Of a stretch of DNA of 64,000 nucleotides, positions 12,101 to 20,881 are shown one piece after another (position 1 is the stretch's first letter; each line of letters starts with the position of its first letter). Location of the stretch: contig CM032815.1 in the NCBI GenBank assembly GCA_019155185.1, positions 11,316,253-11,380,252 on the forward strand, in the 5' to 3' direction. Both the position numbers and the translations under genes were made by a program. The notes under the pieces were generated by a model that worked only from the letters and a program-made list of their open reading frames with translations, did no database searches and was not told the origin of the DNA. Source of the DNA: Beaufortia kweichowensis (taxonomy: Eukaryota > Chordata > Actinopteri > Cypriniformes > Gastromyzontidae).

Positions 12101-13325
12101 CATAATGATGTCATAATTTTGTCATTCAAACCCTGTATATGCTTCAGCAGAACACACAAGAAGATATTTTGCAAAAGGCTGGTTAACGGCACCCATTGAC
12201 TTCCATTGTACCTTGTGTCCATACTGTGAAAGTGAATGGGTGCCGGTAACCAGCGTTTTGCAAAATATCTTCTTCTGTGTTCTGCTGAAGCATGAAAAGT
12301 CATACAGGTTTGACATGACATGAGGGTGAGTAAATAACAAAATAATTAAAGTAACAGTATTTGGTTCACTAAAGGAGCTAGGAGCAAATAAACACATGAA
12401 AACTATATGCGGTCTGCTGTTATACAGAAGGGGCACAATGTGTGCAGACAGTATTCCCTCAGTGCATTACAGATAAGCAGCTTTAACTGTCTATGTCCAC
12501 TCAAACGGACTAAAATCAGTGACCCGCAGCAAGCTTTGAATCAGTCACATTATACATATTTCTACCAAAATATACGAGTCTGATTTTAGAAGGTACATAA
12601 TGCATTCATGATATAACAAAGCAAACAAATAAAAGTGAAGAAAATCTATGTGCATTTAAACAATATGACAGCTTTTTTAAAGCTGATCTCTTGGGGTTTG
12701 AGATGCGGTTGGATTTATTCAGTTTGTTCTATAGCAAGCACAGAATCATCGAGAAAATGAGAAATCAATATTAAATATTTAATAAGCAAATAATGAACAG
12801 CAACGTAATCAAAGCGCATCATTTAGCTGAGATTAAAAGTGGTGCAGTGGTCCCTCTGCTGGTAATTTTACAGGCGTATATATTTTTGCATATAATAATA
12901 TTGCAAAAAGCGTTAACGCTATAGACTATTTATTTACACTGCTAAACAGATCGTAAAGGCACTAGTAAATTGTTAAAAATATCCGTAAACTATAGTAGAG
13001 TACATATCTACTCGTCAGTTAAACATAAAGAAATCGCTATAAAATGCAACACAAAATAAGTATTTTGTAACTCTGTACCGAATAAGTTTTGTATTGTGTT
13101 AAATGATGGTGGATATGTTGCAGTAATGTTATTACAGGGACAACAGGTGGTTACAACGTGCCAGTAAGCGACGCAAGTGTTCACCCAAACACTTTTATGA
13201 TATTTATATAGCTACATTGATCCATGAAAGTACCAATAATTGCACTGAGTTTTAACAATACTTACATGAAAATACGCCTCAACATTTCTATTCAGAAACA
13301 GCCGTCTATCCACAACCACGGGCAT
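337..13325 (-). CDS. tjp2: Tight junction protein 2 (ZO-2), multi-exon gene, ZO-2A-like form
   Basis: Membrane-associated guanylate-kinase scaffold of tight and adherens junctions that links claudins, other ZO proteins and actin. Coding exons as I read them, all with GT-AG ends: 13325-13266, 9618-9565, 8671-8547, 8404-8302, 7758-7044, 6959-6856, 6718-6565, 6101-5990, 5469-5354, 5180-5078, 4405-4255, 4145-4037, 3951-3732, 3646-3462, 2941-2846, 2752-2673, 2595-2385, 2234-2134, 2051-1830, 1549-1448, 1361-1077, 675-593, 508-337. From the common Met at 9609 the lengths sum to 3,594 nt, that is 1,197 residues plus TAA, close to the human protein. All phases agree and I found no stop or frameshift. 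Domains numbered from Met 9609: PDZ1 about 10-94, repeat linker about 95-320, PDZ2 about 323-402, PDZ3 about 528-608, SH3 about 625-690, GUK about 750-910, tail to 1197. The linker exon and the 3' order fit ZO-2 better than ZO-1; a or b paralogue cannot be decided here. Confidence 0.96.
2134..3951 (-). CDS. tjp2: tjp2 SH3 and guanylate-kinase-like (GUK) exons
   Basis: Six exons (3951-3732, 3646-3462, 2941-2846, 2752-2673, 2595-2385, 2234-2134). The first encodes the SH3 fold, with [11 protein letters not shown] and [12 protein letters not shown]. The second is the basic hinge with G-D-F-W-R-L-R-G and L-R-K-S-R-E-D-L, ending in [10 protein letters not shown]. The remaining exons encode the GUK domain, including [20 protein letters not shown] and Q-W-Y-P-I-V-V-F. 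As in other ZO proteins, the nucleotide-binding P-loop of true guanylate kinases is replaced by G-P-I-A-D-A-A, so this is a binding module and not an enzyme (known of the family). Confidence 0.95.
4037..4405 (-). CDS. tjp2: tjp2 PDZ3 exons
   Basis: Exons 4405-4255 and 4145-4037. They read [22 protein letters not shown] (carboxylate-binding loop form G-L-R-L), then G-D-Q-I-M-K | V-N-N-T-D-F, and V-T-I-L-A-Q-S-K. The junction is phase 0 and the order matches PDZ3 of ZO proteins, which forms a PDZ3-SH3-GUK unit with the exons downstream. Confidence 0.95.
4662..4890. mobile_element. Non-autonomous TIR element (GATTAATCG type)
   Basis: AT-rich stretch bounded by ends rich in CGATTAATCGC in inverted order: aacgattaattgcgattaat at the left and gcgattaatcgcaaataatc at the right, with a core of TTAAATATATGCATGCATG. 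I recognise this as a short hAT-like element common in cyprinids; the family name is from memory. It sits in a tjp2 intron. Confidence 0.65.
5078..6101 (-). CDS. tjp2: tjp2 linker between PDZ2 and PDZ3 (three exons)
   Basis: Exons 6101-5990, 5469-5354 and 5180-5078 encode a low-complexity linker of about 110 residues: Ser/Arg-rich ([12 protein letters not shown]), then Pro/Glu-rich ([12 protein letters not shown]), then Val/Pro/Lys-rich leading to [10 protein letters not shown]. The splice phases (2, 1, 2) join to the flanking PDZ exons without a break. Exon 5180-5078 ends at GTTTGT, a weak donor. Two interspersed repeats sit in the introns on either side. Confidence 0.9.
5614..5898. mobile_element. 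Non-autonomous TIR element (GGTAACACTTTA type)
   Basis: Begins ggtaacactttacagtaagg and ends gtgtaaactgttacc, imperfect terminal inverted repeats about 285 bp apart. The interior is rich in GTTAATGCATTA-like and ATGTTAGTTCATGTTA-like blocks. This is a familiar fish MITE type. It lies in the tjp2 intron between 5469 and 5990. Confidence 0.7.
6565..6959 (-). CDS. tjp2: tjp2 PDZ2 exons
   Basis: Exons 6959-6856 and 6718-6565. They read [15 protein letters not shown], then L-N-E-G-D-I-I-L-K | [11 protein letters not shown] and [17 protein letters not shown], the classic PDZ2 of ZO proteins that mediates ZO-ZO pairing by domain swapping (known of the family). Frame and phases agree with both neighbours. 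Confidence 0.95.
7044..7758 (-). CDS. tjp2: tjp2 large linker exon with Arg/Ser/Asp repeats
   Basis: A single 715-nt exon encodes the basic linker between PDZ1 and PDZ2: [10 protein letters not shown] first, [13 protein letters not shown] last. It is rich in R, D, S and Y. Its centre (7482-7243) is five 48-nt tandem units encoding 16-residue repeats of the form [RH][15 protein letters not shown] related but longer unit precedes them. The linker of mammalian ZO-2 is also Arg/Ser-rich and heavily phosphorylated (known); the regular repeat is seen here. ORFs on the plus strand over this exon are shadows. Confidence 0.95.
7243..7482 (-). repeat. Coding tandem repeat, 5 x 48 bp, in tjp2
   Basis: Five exact-length 48-nt units within the linker exon, each encoding 16 residues with invariant L-D, P-[DE]-x-[RQ]-Y-R. 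The units differ at several positions, so this is an old, selected array rather than a recent slip. It supplies five Ser-Pro or Asn-Pro sites (S-P in four, N-P in one). Confidence 0.92.
8302..9618 (-). CDS. tjp2: tjp2 common exon 2 and PDZ1 exons
   Basis: Exons 9618-9565, 8671-8547 and 8404-8302. Exon 2 begins with nine nt (AGC CCA GTA) before the common Met at 9609, [15 protein letters not shown]. Then come [28 protein letters not shown] and E-N-D-R-V-I-Q-V-N, the PDZ1 core that binds claudin C-termini (known). In-frame entry from upstream exons adds S-P-V before this Met. The intron between exons 2 and 3 carries a long GA microsatellite. Confidence 0.95.
9049..9121. repeat. GA microsatellite
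   Basis: About 36 uninterrupted AG units in the intron between tjp2 exons 2 and 3. It explains the poly-Arg/Glu and poly-Leu/Ser ORFs on both strands, which are not genes. Confidence 0.98.
11066..11137 (-). CDS. tjp2: tjp2 alternative first exon B (MKT-type)
   Basis: ATG at 11137 opens 24 codons ([19 protein letters not shown], then I-L-Q-G-I) ending exactly at a donor (ATC|GTAAGC). The phase is 0, so it joins exon 2 in frame. Its basic, amphipathic look and position 1.4 kb upstream of exon 2 suggest a separate promoter. A short M-K-T start is, as far as I recall, among vertebrate TJP2 isoforms. Seen: open frame, donor, phase. Inferred: use as a first exon. Confidence 0.65.
12064..12345. mobile_element. 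Fold-back element in tjp2 intron
   Basis: Long imperfect inverted repeat. The left arm holds cttcagcagaacacacaaga, attttgcaaaaggctggtta and cacccattgacttccat. The right arm holds the complement: gaatgggtgccggtaacc, ttttgcaaaatatcttcttc and tgttctgctgaagcatga. Ends are agggatagttta and gagggtgagtaaat. It would fold into a hairpin of about 120-bp arms. I recognise the type as a very abundant cyprinid element. Confidence 0.8.
13266..13325 (-). CDS. tjp2: tjp2 alternative first exon A (MPV-type)
   Basis: ATG at 13325 in a good context (A at -3) opens a 20-codon frame, [20 protein letters not shown], that ends exactly at a strong donor (CAT|GTAAGT). Splicing to exon 2 (phase 0) adds S-P-V and then the common M-E-E. 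This makes a 23-residue extension beginning M-P-V. Human ZO-2A likewise starts M-P-V and is longer than ZO-2C by 23 residues, from an alternative promoter (known). The match in length, start and phase is why I rate this as the ZO-2A start. The transcription start is not visible. Confidence 0.8.
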
Positions 13326-13746
13326 CCTGCTAACTATGAATTTACTCTAATGCTAAAACAAAACTAAGATGCTTATTTAAAAGAAGCTTAATATTTCATG
13401 GTGAAGGCTTAAATAAAACGCAGAAACTAACTGCGAAACGAACTAAAAAGAGAATTGCTAAAAGACACGAAGCGCCTAAAACATTCAAACTCTATTGTAC
13501 TGTAAATCCCGAACGTACCAATAGCGGCGGAGGGGGTGAGCTATATGTGATAGACTAAGTATTTTAACTTAAACTTCTATGATATAGGAGACCAAAACCA
13601 AATGCTTCACATTACACGGTATTAAGCTTTTCGTTAAATGTAGTTCAAGGTTTTTGAGCTACAAGAACAAGATAAGATACAGTTCTTTGATCAAGTACCC
13701 TACATGGACAGTTCCAAAATCCCTTATCCATCGCTTGTAGTTGCTC

Positions 13747-13829
13747 ATGAATATTAATTAGGTCGCGCAGGGTTGCCTGGTAACCCTCCTGGAACGTCTA
13801 AACACGTAGCGTACGTAATTAATATTCAT
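13747..13829. promoter_or_regulatory. Dyad with X-box (RFX-like) site upstream of tjp2 exon A
   Basis: The 13-bp dyad gttgcctggtaac (13772-13784) resembles the X-box bound by RFX factors, with a one-base shorter centre than the commonest form. It lies inside a larger palindrome with perfect 14-bp arms, atgaatattaatta (13747-13760) and taattaatattcat (13816-13829), about 450 bp upstream of the MPV start. The sequence is seen; factor binding is inferred. Confidence 0.45.
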
Positions 13830-14096
13830 AAGCCAAGCTTTTAACATTAAAATACTTTAACTTCCAATGGGACAATGTATTTAATTTGTATGAACTAAAA
13901 ACACCACACTGGACACTGAAAATAATACAGATTCACCATGTTTTTGAACATTAGTACACCACTTGCACTCTATCTAAGTACTAAATCATGGTGGCTGTGA
14001 GGTAAACTAAAGACGATTGAAAAAAGACTGGAAATTATGCACCTGTTAAAGGATTTAATGGGCTTTTCAATGAGAATTGTTTTAAAGGTACAATAC

Positions 14097-15399
14097 CTGT
14101 TTAATTGCTGGGTAGTTTGGAACAGAGAGACGACGTAGGCAGAAATACTGAGCTTCCTGGGTCAAGGAAAACCTTTTCCTGCTGGAGCTGCTTGACCGGA
14201 ATAACTCAATGTGGTTGGACTGGTCACTGTAAAGATAATATATTGTAGTAAATAACACTGAATAGTGTGTGAATAAATAAATCTGATATGTTTATGTATT
14301 TATGAACAGCACTAATGTATAAAAGTCCTATGATTAAGACAGAAAACAAGCAGAACAGTTTGAATAAAGTTACAACAGAGATTACCTTCACATTATTCAT
14401 AAAGGAAGGCACACAAATAATTTAAAGCATCTAAAAAGACATGCTAAAATGCCTCAGTACAAACATTAAAACACGTGTATATGTATAACGTAACACAGAA
14501 CCATTAAATTATTTGATTTATAACGTATACTCTTGCCACTATCGAGAAAAAACTAGTTTGGATACGTGGATGTATGGAGAACGAATAAAAAAAAATGGGA
14601 GAGGGAAGATTTTTACTAAATATTATTTTACATTTTCTTATCACACAAAGCTATTATACAGCTCCAAGCATGTAGTTCATGAGTCACACAGAGTCATCTT
14701 TTATAGTACAAAGTAATAGCTTGACAAACACTGGCCACTTTTATTACATAAAGTACAGTTTCTGAACAGGAGGTACTGTAGGTGAGAAAATGAAGGCATT
14801 TTTATTCTTTATTTCTTTAACTAAGGCACAATGGGTTATAAAGAGAGACCACACTGCACAACAACATGTTTAAAGACATCCATTCAAACTCTCAAGATAC
14901 TTCTTCACAATGTCTTTGTCAGGAAGTAGTAATAGTTATTGTTGAATAACAGTTTCAGTCTAACATTACTCCAAATACAAAACAACAAATATTTCAAAGA
15001 AAGAGAAAAACAATGCAAACAAATACAATGCATATGTTGCTCAAAGAAAAACAGCCTTTTCTGTAGCTTAACTGGTAGAGCATGTTAGCAACACCAAGGT
15101 CATAGGTTCAAATCCCAGAGAATGCTCATTCAGTACAATTTACTTTGTACAAAAATTGTAAGAAAATTATGTACTTAGAATGTTGACTCAGAATGTCACA
15201 GATTTACCAGCACTAACCTGAACAACATCAAATATTAACTTCCTGGTATATTCCCGGCCTCATGCAGATCCAGAATCTACTACATAACTTACCCTGAGGG
15301 TCTCCACAACCTCCGGCCAGGCGGTAGCAGTTCCCGTTTGTTGAGAGGCGCGATCCCAGCGGCCGCTTGCATGATGGTGATAAACTTCTTATACTTCAT
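14097..15399 (-). CDS. tjp2: tjp2 alternative 5' exons C (MKY-type, two exons)
   Basis: First piece: ATG at 15399 to 15293 (107 nt, phase 2), M-K-Y-K-K-F-I-T-I-M-Q-A-A-A-G through R-R-L-W-R-P-S-G, ending at CAGG|GTAAGT. Spliced directly to exon 2 it would hit TAA at once. A second candidate exon at 14226-14097 (130 nt, 3n+1, TTTACAG acceptor, CAG|GTATTG donor) restores the phase and is fully open, with an S-S-S-S-S-R-K-R-F-S-L motif and ending P-A-I-K-Q. The exact fit of two independent exons to phase 0 at exon 2 is strong internal evidence. The R-K-R-F-S-L patch looks like a basophilic kinase site (inference). Confidence 0.6.
15057..15180 (+). mobile_element. tRNA-derived SINE head
   Basis: Contains an A-box-like tagcttaactggtagagca (15064-15082) and a B-box-like ggttcaaatcc (15106-15116) with tRNA-like spacing, followed by unrelated sequence. 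It lacks a clean acceptor stem and a proper anticodon arm, so it is a SINE rather than a tRNA gene. Confidence 0.65.
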
Positions 15400-18300
15400 T
15401 TTTAAAAGTTGTCTGGTTCTTCCTTTTAGCTACACAGATATGATACTACTAATGCATTAGGATAACCTCGTTTAAAGCAGAAAACGGTCATTTTGCCTAT
15501 TTAACATCATACTCAGATTTTTCCCGGTCTGCAAAATCCCACAGATGCCCATTTCGTTCTTCTCGTAGGACAAGAGGAGGGGGAAGAGAGAAAACACGAC
15601 AACCACGTTGGGCATGCTGGCACAGCGTCACTCTTACATAATTCTGGAGCTCTCAAACATTAGTCTAATGAAAAACGCTGTGAGGGGGGATAATTGTGGT
15701 ACTAAGCCGTGACTGATCATGCATGCGCCATGGCCCGTTTCTCTGTAATCCTCAGTCACTGCTGGTTTAAACTCCACCCACCACAACACATATGCACACG
15801 CTTCATCTTCTCGTAAAAAAGACCACTGTTCGCACGATTTCCACCGTCTGCCCATCCACGTTCCCATGGCAGAGGTGTTGGGAAACCAAGCAACCAGGCC
15901 ACTCCCCCATCCACTGAGCGACCAGGGGGAAGAAACTGTCGTCCAATGGTTTGCACATCAGGATTAGGAAAGGAGGGGACTGAACTGCCAAAGTGCAGAA
16001 GCTCTAAAATCCCTGTCACACTCCAACACATCCAAATCACCTAAAGCCCCCAAAATTAAATGGTCTATTTTTAGGTTCGGTTACAAGCATACACTCTGTT
16101 GGGTTGTGTTGTGACAAGCCGTGTTATGACAGAACAGCTCTGGTGAGGTCAAAGCTATCAGACCTCAACAGAAAAAAAAAAAAAGAATATTATCAGTTCA
16201 AGATATCAGACCAGGAACAGTTGTTTGCTGGCAGCCATAAAGAAGTAAAAATAAATACTACAACTTAAATAAAATACTATTATTAATTTAATTGACTATT
16301 AAAATAGGAATTCAGCTTTATTTTAAAGTATTATTATTAAATGTTGTATAAGCTTAGATTTTTTGAAATACTGTTTAGTATTAAAAAACAGGAACGAGTC
16401 TAAAAGAATCTACTAGATTAAACAAGCTTACCTGGTTTATTTTAACCAAAAACAATAAAAGTATACTAGTAGTTTATATTAAAAACACACTCCTATTCCA
16501 AAAGACTAATCCTGACTTAAGTCAGCAGTGCATGCTACAACTTGTTGTGCATGTTAGCAATGTTGTAACCTTTACATTTACACAGGCATGCCTGTATTTG
16601 TCTTAACACTGGCAAGTTTCATTATAAACCACAAGAGCACTAGACTAGCACTTTAATAGGGCATTATAGATGAAAACACAACTACTGTAGAATAAAGCAC
16701 AACTAGGAAAAAAAACAATTGTTAAAAGAACTGCTCTTTGTTAAAATCAAAGAATCAATTACTAAATTATGATCCGATTTGCTCGCTGAACCATACGTTC
16801 TTACCTTCAATTCATCAACGTTTAAATAAATCAAAAACGGTACTGTGGTATTTTGTAGGTTTCTGAGATCGCTGATGAAAAGTATTGAAATTGTATATAT
16901 GAAACTGTATATATAGTAAATGATATAATGTAGTTAGAATGAATTATTTGGTGCTTCATCAAATGCAGAAAAAGGGCTGGAACCTTCAAAGAACCAGAAC
17001 ACGAATGTAAATGAGTCTTTGGCAAGATAGAGATAGTATATTTGGCTAGTTTAGTTACCAAAGAGGTCAAATACAACAGTGCCTATTATGATAATGTATT
17101 ATTTACTTTCAGACCGGGGAACAAAAAGGACTTTGTCCTCCTCTCTAATGCAACATGAAAACTACAGAGAGTGCTCAGACACAGAAATATTCAGTACAAC
17201 ACACTTCATAATTCCAAATTCCTCTAAAATGTAACTTTGATCAAGCCTGACAAAAGTGATCACTTCTCACAATGCTAATACACAGTCCAGACAATATCAT
17301 GTTAAAAGCATTAAATTCACATCTATGGATTCACAGGTAAAGGATTTAGTGCGTTTACATGTATTTTAACAATTGTTCAAGTGTTCTAATGCCTTTACGT
17401 AAGAGGTCTGAACACTGTAAGCCAGAGTCTTCTACCATGTGCTCGACTATGGGACAAACATTGTGTATATTATGCAATGAACATATGTAATGCCTTTCAC
17501 CCTACCAGATGTATATTTAATCTGAAAATGAATCATTTTATTTACATCATCATCACAGCTTCACGTAGAGAAACTATATACATGTGACAATATTGCGAGA
17601 CTTGTAGTGTACTTTGCAGTACACATTATTATAGATTTAGGGTTTAAAGGGTCATGACCGTTTAATGAGTCCAAACTTGGCTTTTATATGAAATTTAGAA
17701 AAAAAAGAGGATTTTACTTCTGGTTTATTTTCTTTGGCACAGACACTGATCTAATCTAGGATAAAGGAGGGGGCGTGGCACACAGCATGTAATAAAACAT
17801 TATGTACACCATTAGTATGACAGACAGTTTGGTTTTTATAAGTATTTGTAAAGATTTCTAAACGACAAAAGAGTACAATGAATGTACGTTATCATCAAGC
17901 CAATTGTACACTTTTGCACACATTGTATAGCTCACTTTTTGCAATGGTTGCTCATTTATTTTTATAAACCACACACATACACAAACACTAGCATTAAAAC
18001 GTATAGGCACAAATGATATTTTACTGATGACTGGATCGTGATGGAAAAGAGTTGTTAAGTGTCCACCAACTCTGTTGAAAAACAATACAAATTCCAATTG
18101 TTTCACTACAAATACCATTAAGAACCATCAACTGTTTAACATTAAAACCATTACAACTAAAATCATTTATGTGGTGTGTTTCATACTTTATTCCAATATA
18201 AGTAGTGTTCTTTTTATAGTCAGGTAAAGTGCTGTTTTCAGAACTGTCACATCCACTACAATCCATATTCCTCATAAATGAGCTAATGAAAAGTAAAATA

Positions 18301-19038
18301 ACTATTTTATGAGTCATTTCTTCTCCATTTTTTGTATTATTGTATTATTGTATAATAGTATTATTGCTTCAGAAATGCTTCAAAGTATGTTGCCTCTCAA
18401 AAACGTGTGTTCTTTCTTGTCACATCCAAAACGCATGTCTATTTAAATGTAAAAAAAAAAAAAGATAACTCGTGCATAGACTGATATATTTCAAGTTTGT
18501 ACTATTAGTAAACTATAAACAGATGGTTTAATACACTGGTAAATACATTCTGTAAAAATGTACATTTCAGGTTTTGACTAAAAATGTCACGTCCGCAACA
18601 TGTGCTTGAATTGCTCTTCTAGTTGTATTTGTATTTTCTAGTTTTGACGCATAAATGTCGAAAATAAGACTAAATCAATGAGCTTCACGAGACACAAATC
18701 CCCCATCGTGTACAATAAATAAGTTATTGTAAGGCGAGTAGTTACTACACTTCTGTGAGCGTCATATAAAGGACAGGACAGGACAATCTTATCTTATAAA
18801 TCAAATACGCCTATAGGCCTGTTTCCTCAATAAACACCGCCAAATACACGCGAGCTACATTCAATAATTGTGAATAAAGGTCCTAATATGCAGCGCCAAC
18901 GCTATTTACCACGTTTCTCTCAAACATGGTCCATTAGTGCAGGTTTCTATTCGCCACCTCCCTGAACAATAGACAACCGAAACCAGAAAACAGACGATAA
19001 ACAGAAGAATAAAAGTCCTTCAATGTGAACGTACTTAC
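15400..19038. other. tjp2 upstream intronic or intergenic DNA, no gene seen
   Basis: Between candidate 5' exons C and D. I find only short ORFs without recognisable motifs on either strand. Two long pyrimidine or A tracts are present. Nothing supports another gene. Confidence 0.6.
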
Positions 19039-19107
19039 CTTCAGACTGACCGATACTCCATGTGCTCTCATATAAACAAACAGAACTCCGCGCGACCTAT
19101 AAATGAC
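19039..19107 (-). other. tjp2: Possible distal tjp2 first exon D
   Basis: A strong donor at 19039/19038 (AAG|GTAAGTAC) ends a short open frame from an ATG at 19071: M-R-A-H-G-V-S-V-S-L-K. This is phase 0 and could join exon 2 in frame. It lies next to a CpG-rich inverted repeat (19210-19364) that could be its promoter, and 1.7 kb from the pip5k1b poly(A) signal. It could equally be a non-coding leader. The upper exon limit is not defined. Confidence 0.4.
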
Positions 19108-19209
19108 TGAACATTTAAAATAAGTGAGATTAAACTCGGTTTTGTGTACAATCCCAGGTTTCCTGAAACTTCCAGGTATAGGTGTGTCTTTGACAGCGCA
19201 GGTGAGTCT

Positions 19210-19364
19210 GTAGGCGTATTTGATTTCACGCACCGCTGCGCAGACAGATCAGCGTATGACGTAGAAGTACCGCGAGAGCGCGTTAGAAAGCACAGCTCTC
19301 GCGGTACTTGGATATCATACGGCCATCGGACTGCGCAGCGCTTCGTGAAGTCAAGCACGCCTCC
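19210..19364. repeat. CpG-rich imperfect inverted repeat, 70-bp arms
   Basis: Left arm 19210-19279, right arm 19295-19364, 15-bp spacer. The inner 15 bp of each arm are a perfect match (aagtaccgcgagagc against gctctcgcggtactt); over 70 bp about 55 positions pair. Both arms carry cgctgcgcag and many CpG. It overlaps the likely promoter of tjp2 exon D. Weakly similar peptides read on both strands here are a consequence of the symmetry. Confidence 0.9.
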
Positions 19365-20787
19365 GAATGAGTCCAACGGCACATTCCCAAACCACGTGAC
19401 CACTGACGACATTCATACAGTATATTTTATAATATTTTATTGTACAATTGTACATATACTTAAATTAATAATCCAAACCACCGCAATACTTTTAGGTTAA
19501 AATGATAAAATAAGAAATACAATATACAGTATGTACATTTTTTTTCCAATCTCACCTACTCCAAGCATGTATCAATGGCCACACCCAAGTATTTTAGTAA
19601 CTTATTTGAGGATAATCTTCAAATAAAAAGCACATGTTAACAATGTAAAGATCACCATTCTGATATCTAAACAAGCGCAGCCTAATGGAACAATAATAAA
19701 TAGATAATGATAAATAATAATAAAATATCTTCATGTAAACAAAATCACAATCTTTGCCATTCTAATAAATATATTGTTTTATGGCCAAATGAATGCATTT
19801 ACCCCCACAGTGTATCATTAATTTGTTTAAAACTTGTAAAGCTGAAAACGCCTGATACAGCGCCCTCTGGTGGATACATGTGTAAGTGCCCAACAATAAG
19901 AACAAACTTGAAACTTTAAAATTAGATATAGTATATAATGTATTACCCCCTCTAAAACTGCTACTTCTAATTACTGTACATTAAATAACTTAATAAATAA
20001 AATTAATGTTCATATAGTGACATCTATTTAATAATGTTCTGATTCTGGTGGGTACCAAACCTCTTTTGACATATTGCTTAGATTGACTTCTCAGACAATA
20101 CAAAACAACTTGTAAACATACAGCGTTTAATAGCTCAATAGCAACGCAAACACTCTACACAGTAGCACATTTAAATTATATATTATCTGTATATCATCAA
20201 AATATATTATGTTTATATAAAAGTCTATAAAGTTTAATGGCCTTGTGCTTTTGTGAAATCAAATGTTACAATGGCCCTATTACATCATTTTGATTGTGCA
20301 TAAAAATCACATCGCCAAAACAAAAATTTCATTCATGTTAATTTTTTTCACCATTACTCATTTCTGACACTGTAATAATTAAAGAAATAAATGAAATGAT
20401 CACTTACATAATAGACGTTCGAGTGATAAATCATAATTAATAAATAATAAATTATGTTTTCTGTACTGGACACATCCCAAAATCTGGTATCATACCGTTT
20501 ACAAAGCGTACAGACAACTGCATTCATTAAATCATTACAGTAGATGGGTCTAATGTATTGTAACTAACATTATACTGCAGGTGGCTACAGAATACACTGT
20601 GATAAGCACTAAAGTACAATAGTTTGGCAATTGCTCTGCCACATACATAAACATAAGATCAAACATAAGATCTTTCTTTCCTTCATCTTATGTGTATTAG
20701 CAGCTATAAAAAAATCTGTTGTGCAAAAGTCTAAAGTGTCTGGTGAGACAGCAAGTGGCAAGTCCTACCACTATCAAATGAAATGTT

Positions 20788-20793
20788 TTTATT
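20788..20793 (-). terminator. pip5k1b: pip5k1b poly(A) signal
   Basis: AATAAA on the minus strand, about 90 nt downstream of the stop codon at 20884-20882. It is the first such signal in the last exon and gives a short 3' UTR. Longer forms are possible. Confidence 0.55.
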
Positions 20794-20881
20794 AATGATA
20801 TGAAATGTGTAATCTATGTCCACTGCTTCTCTGTGTCGATGATGTTTTGGTGGTCTGGTCCACTTCAAGAAACTTCACGTA

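Noticed and set aside
15057..15125. A functional tRNA gene
   Set aside because: A and B boxes are present but the acceptor stem does not pair and there is no clean anticodon loop; SINE-like.
19068..19500. Similar proteins coded on opposite strands
   Set aside because: The resemblance results from the inverted repeat at 19210-19364.
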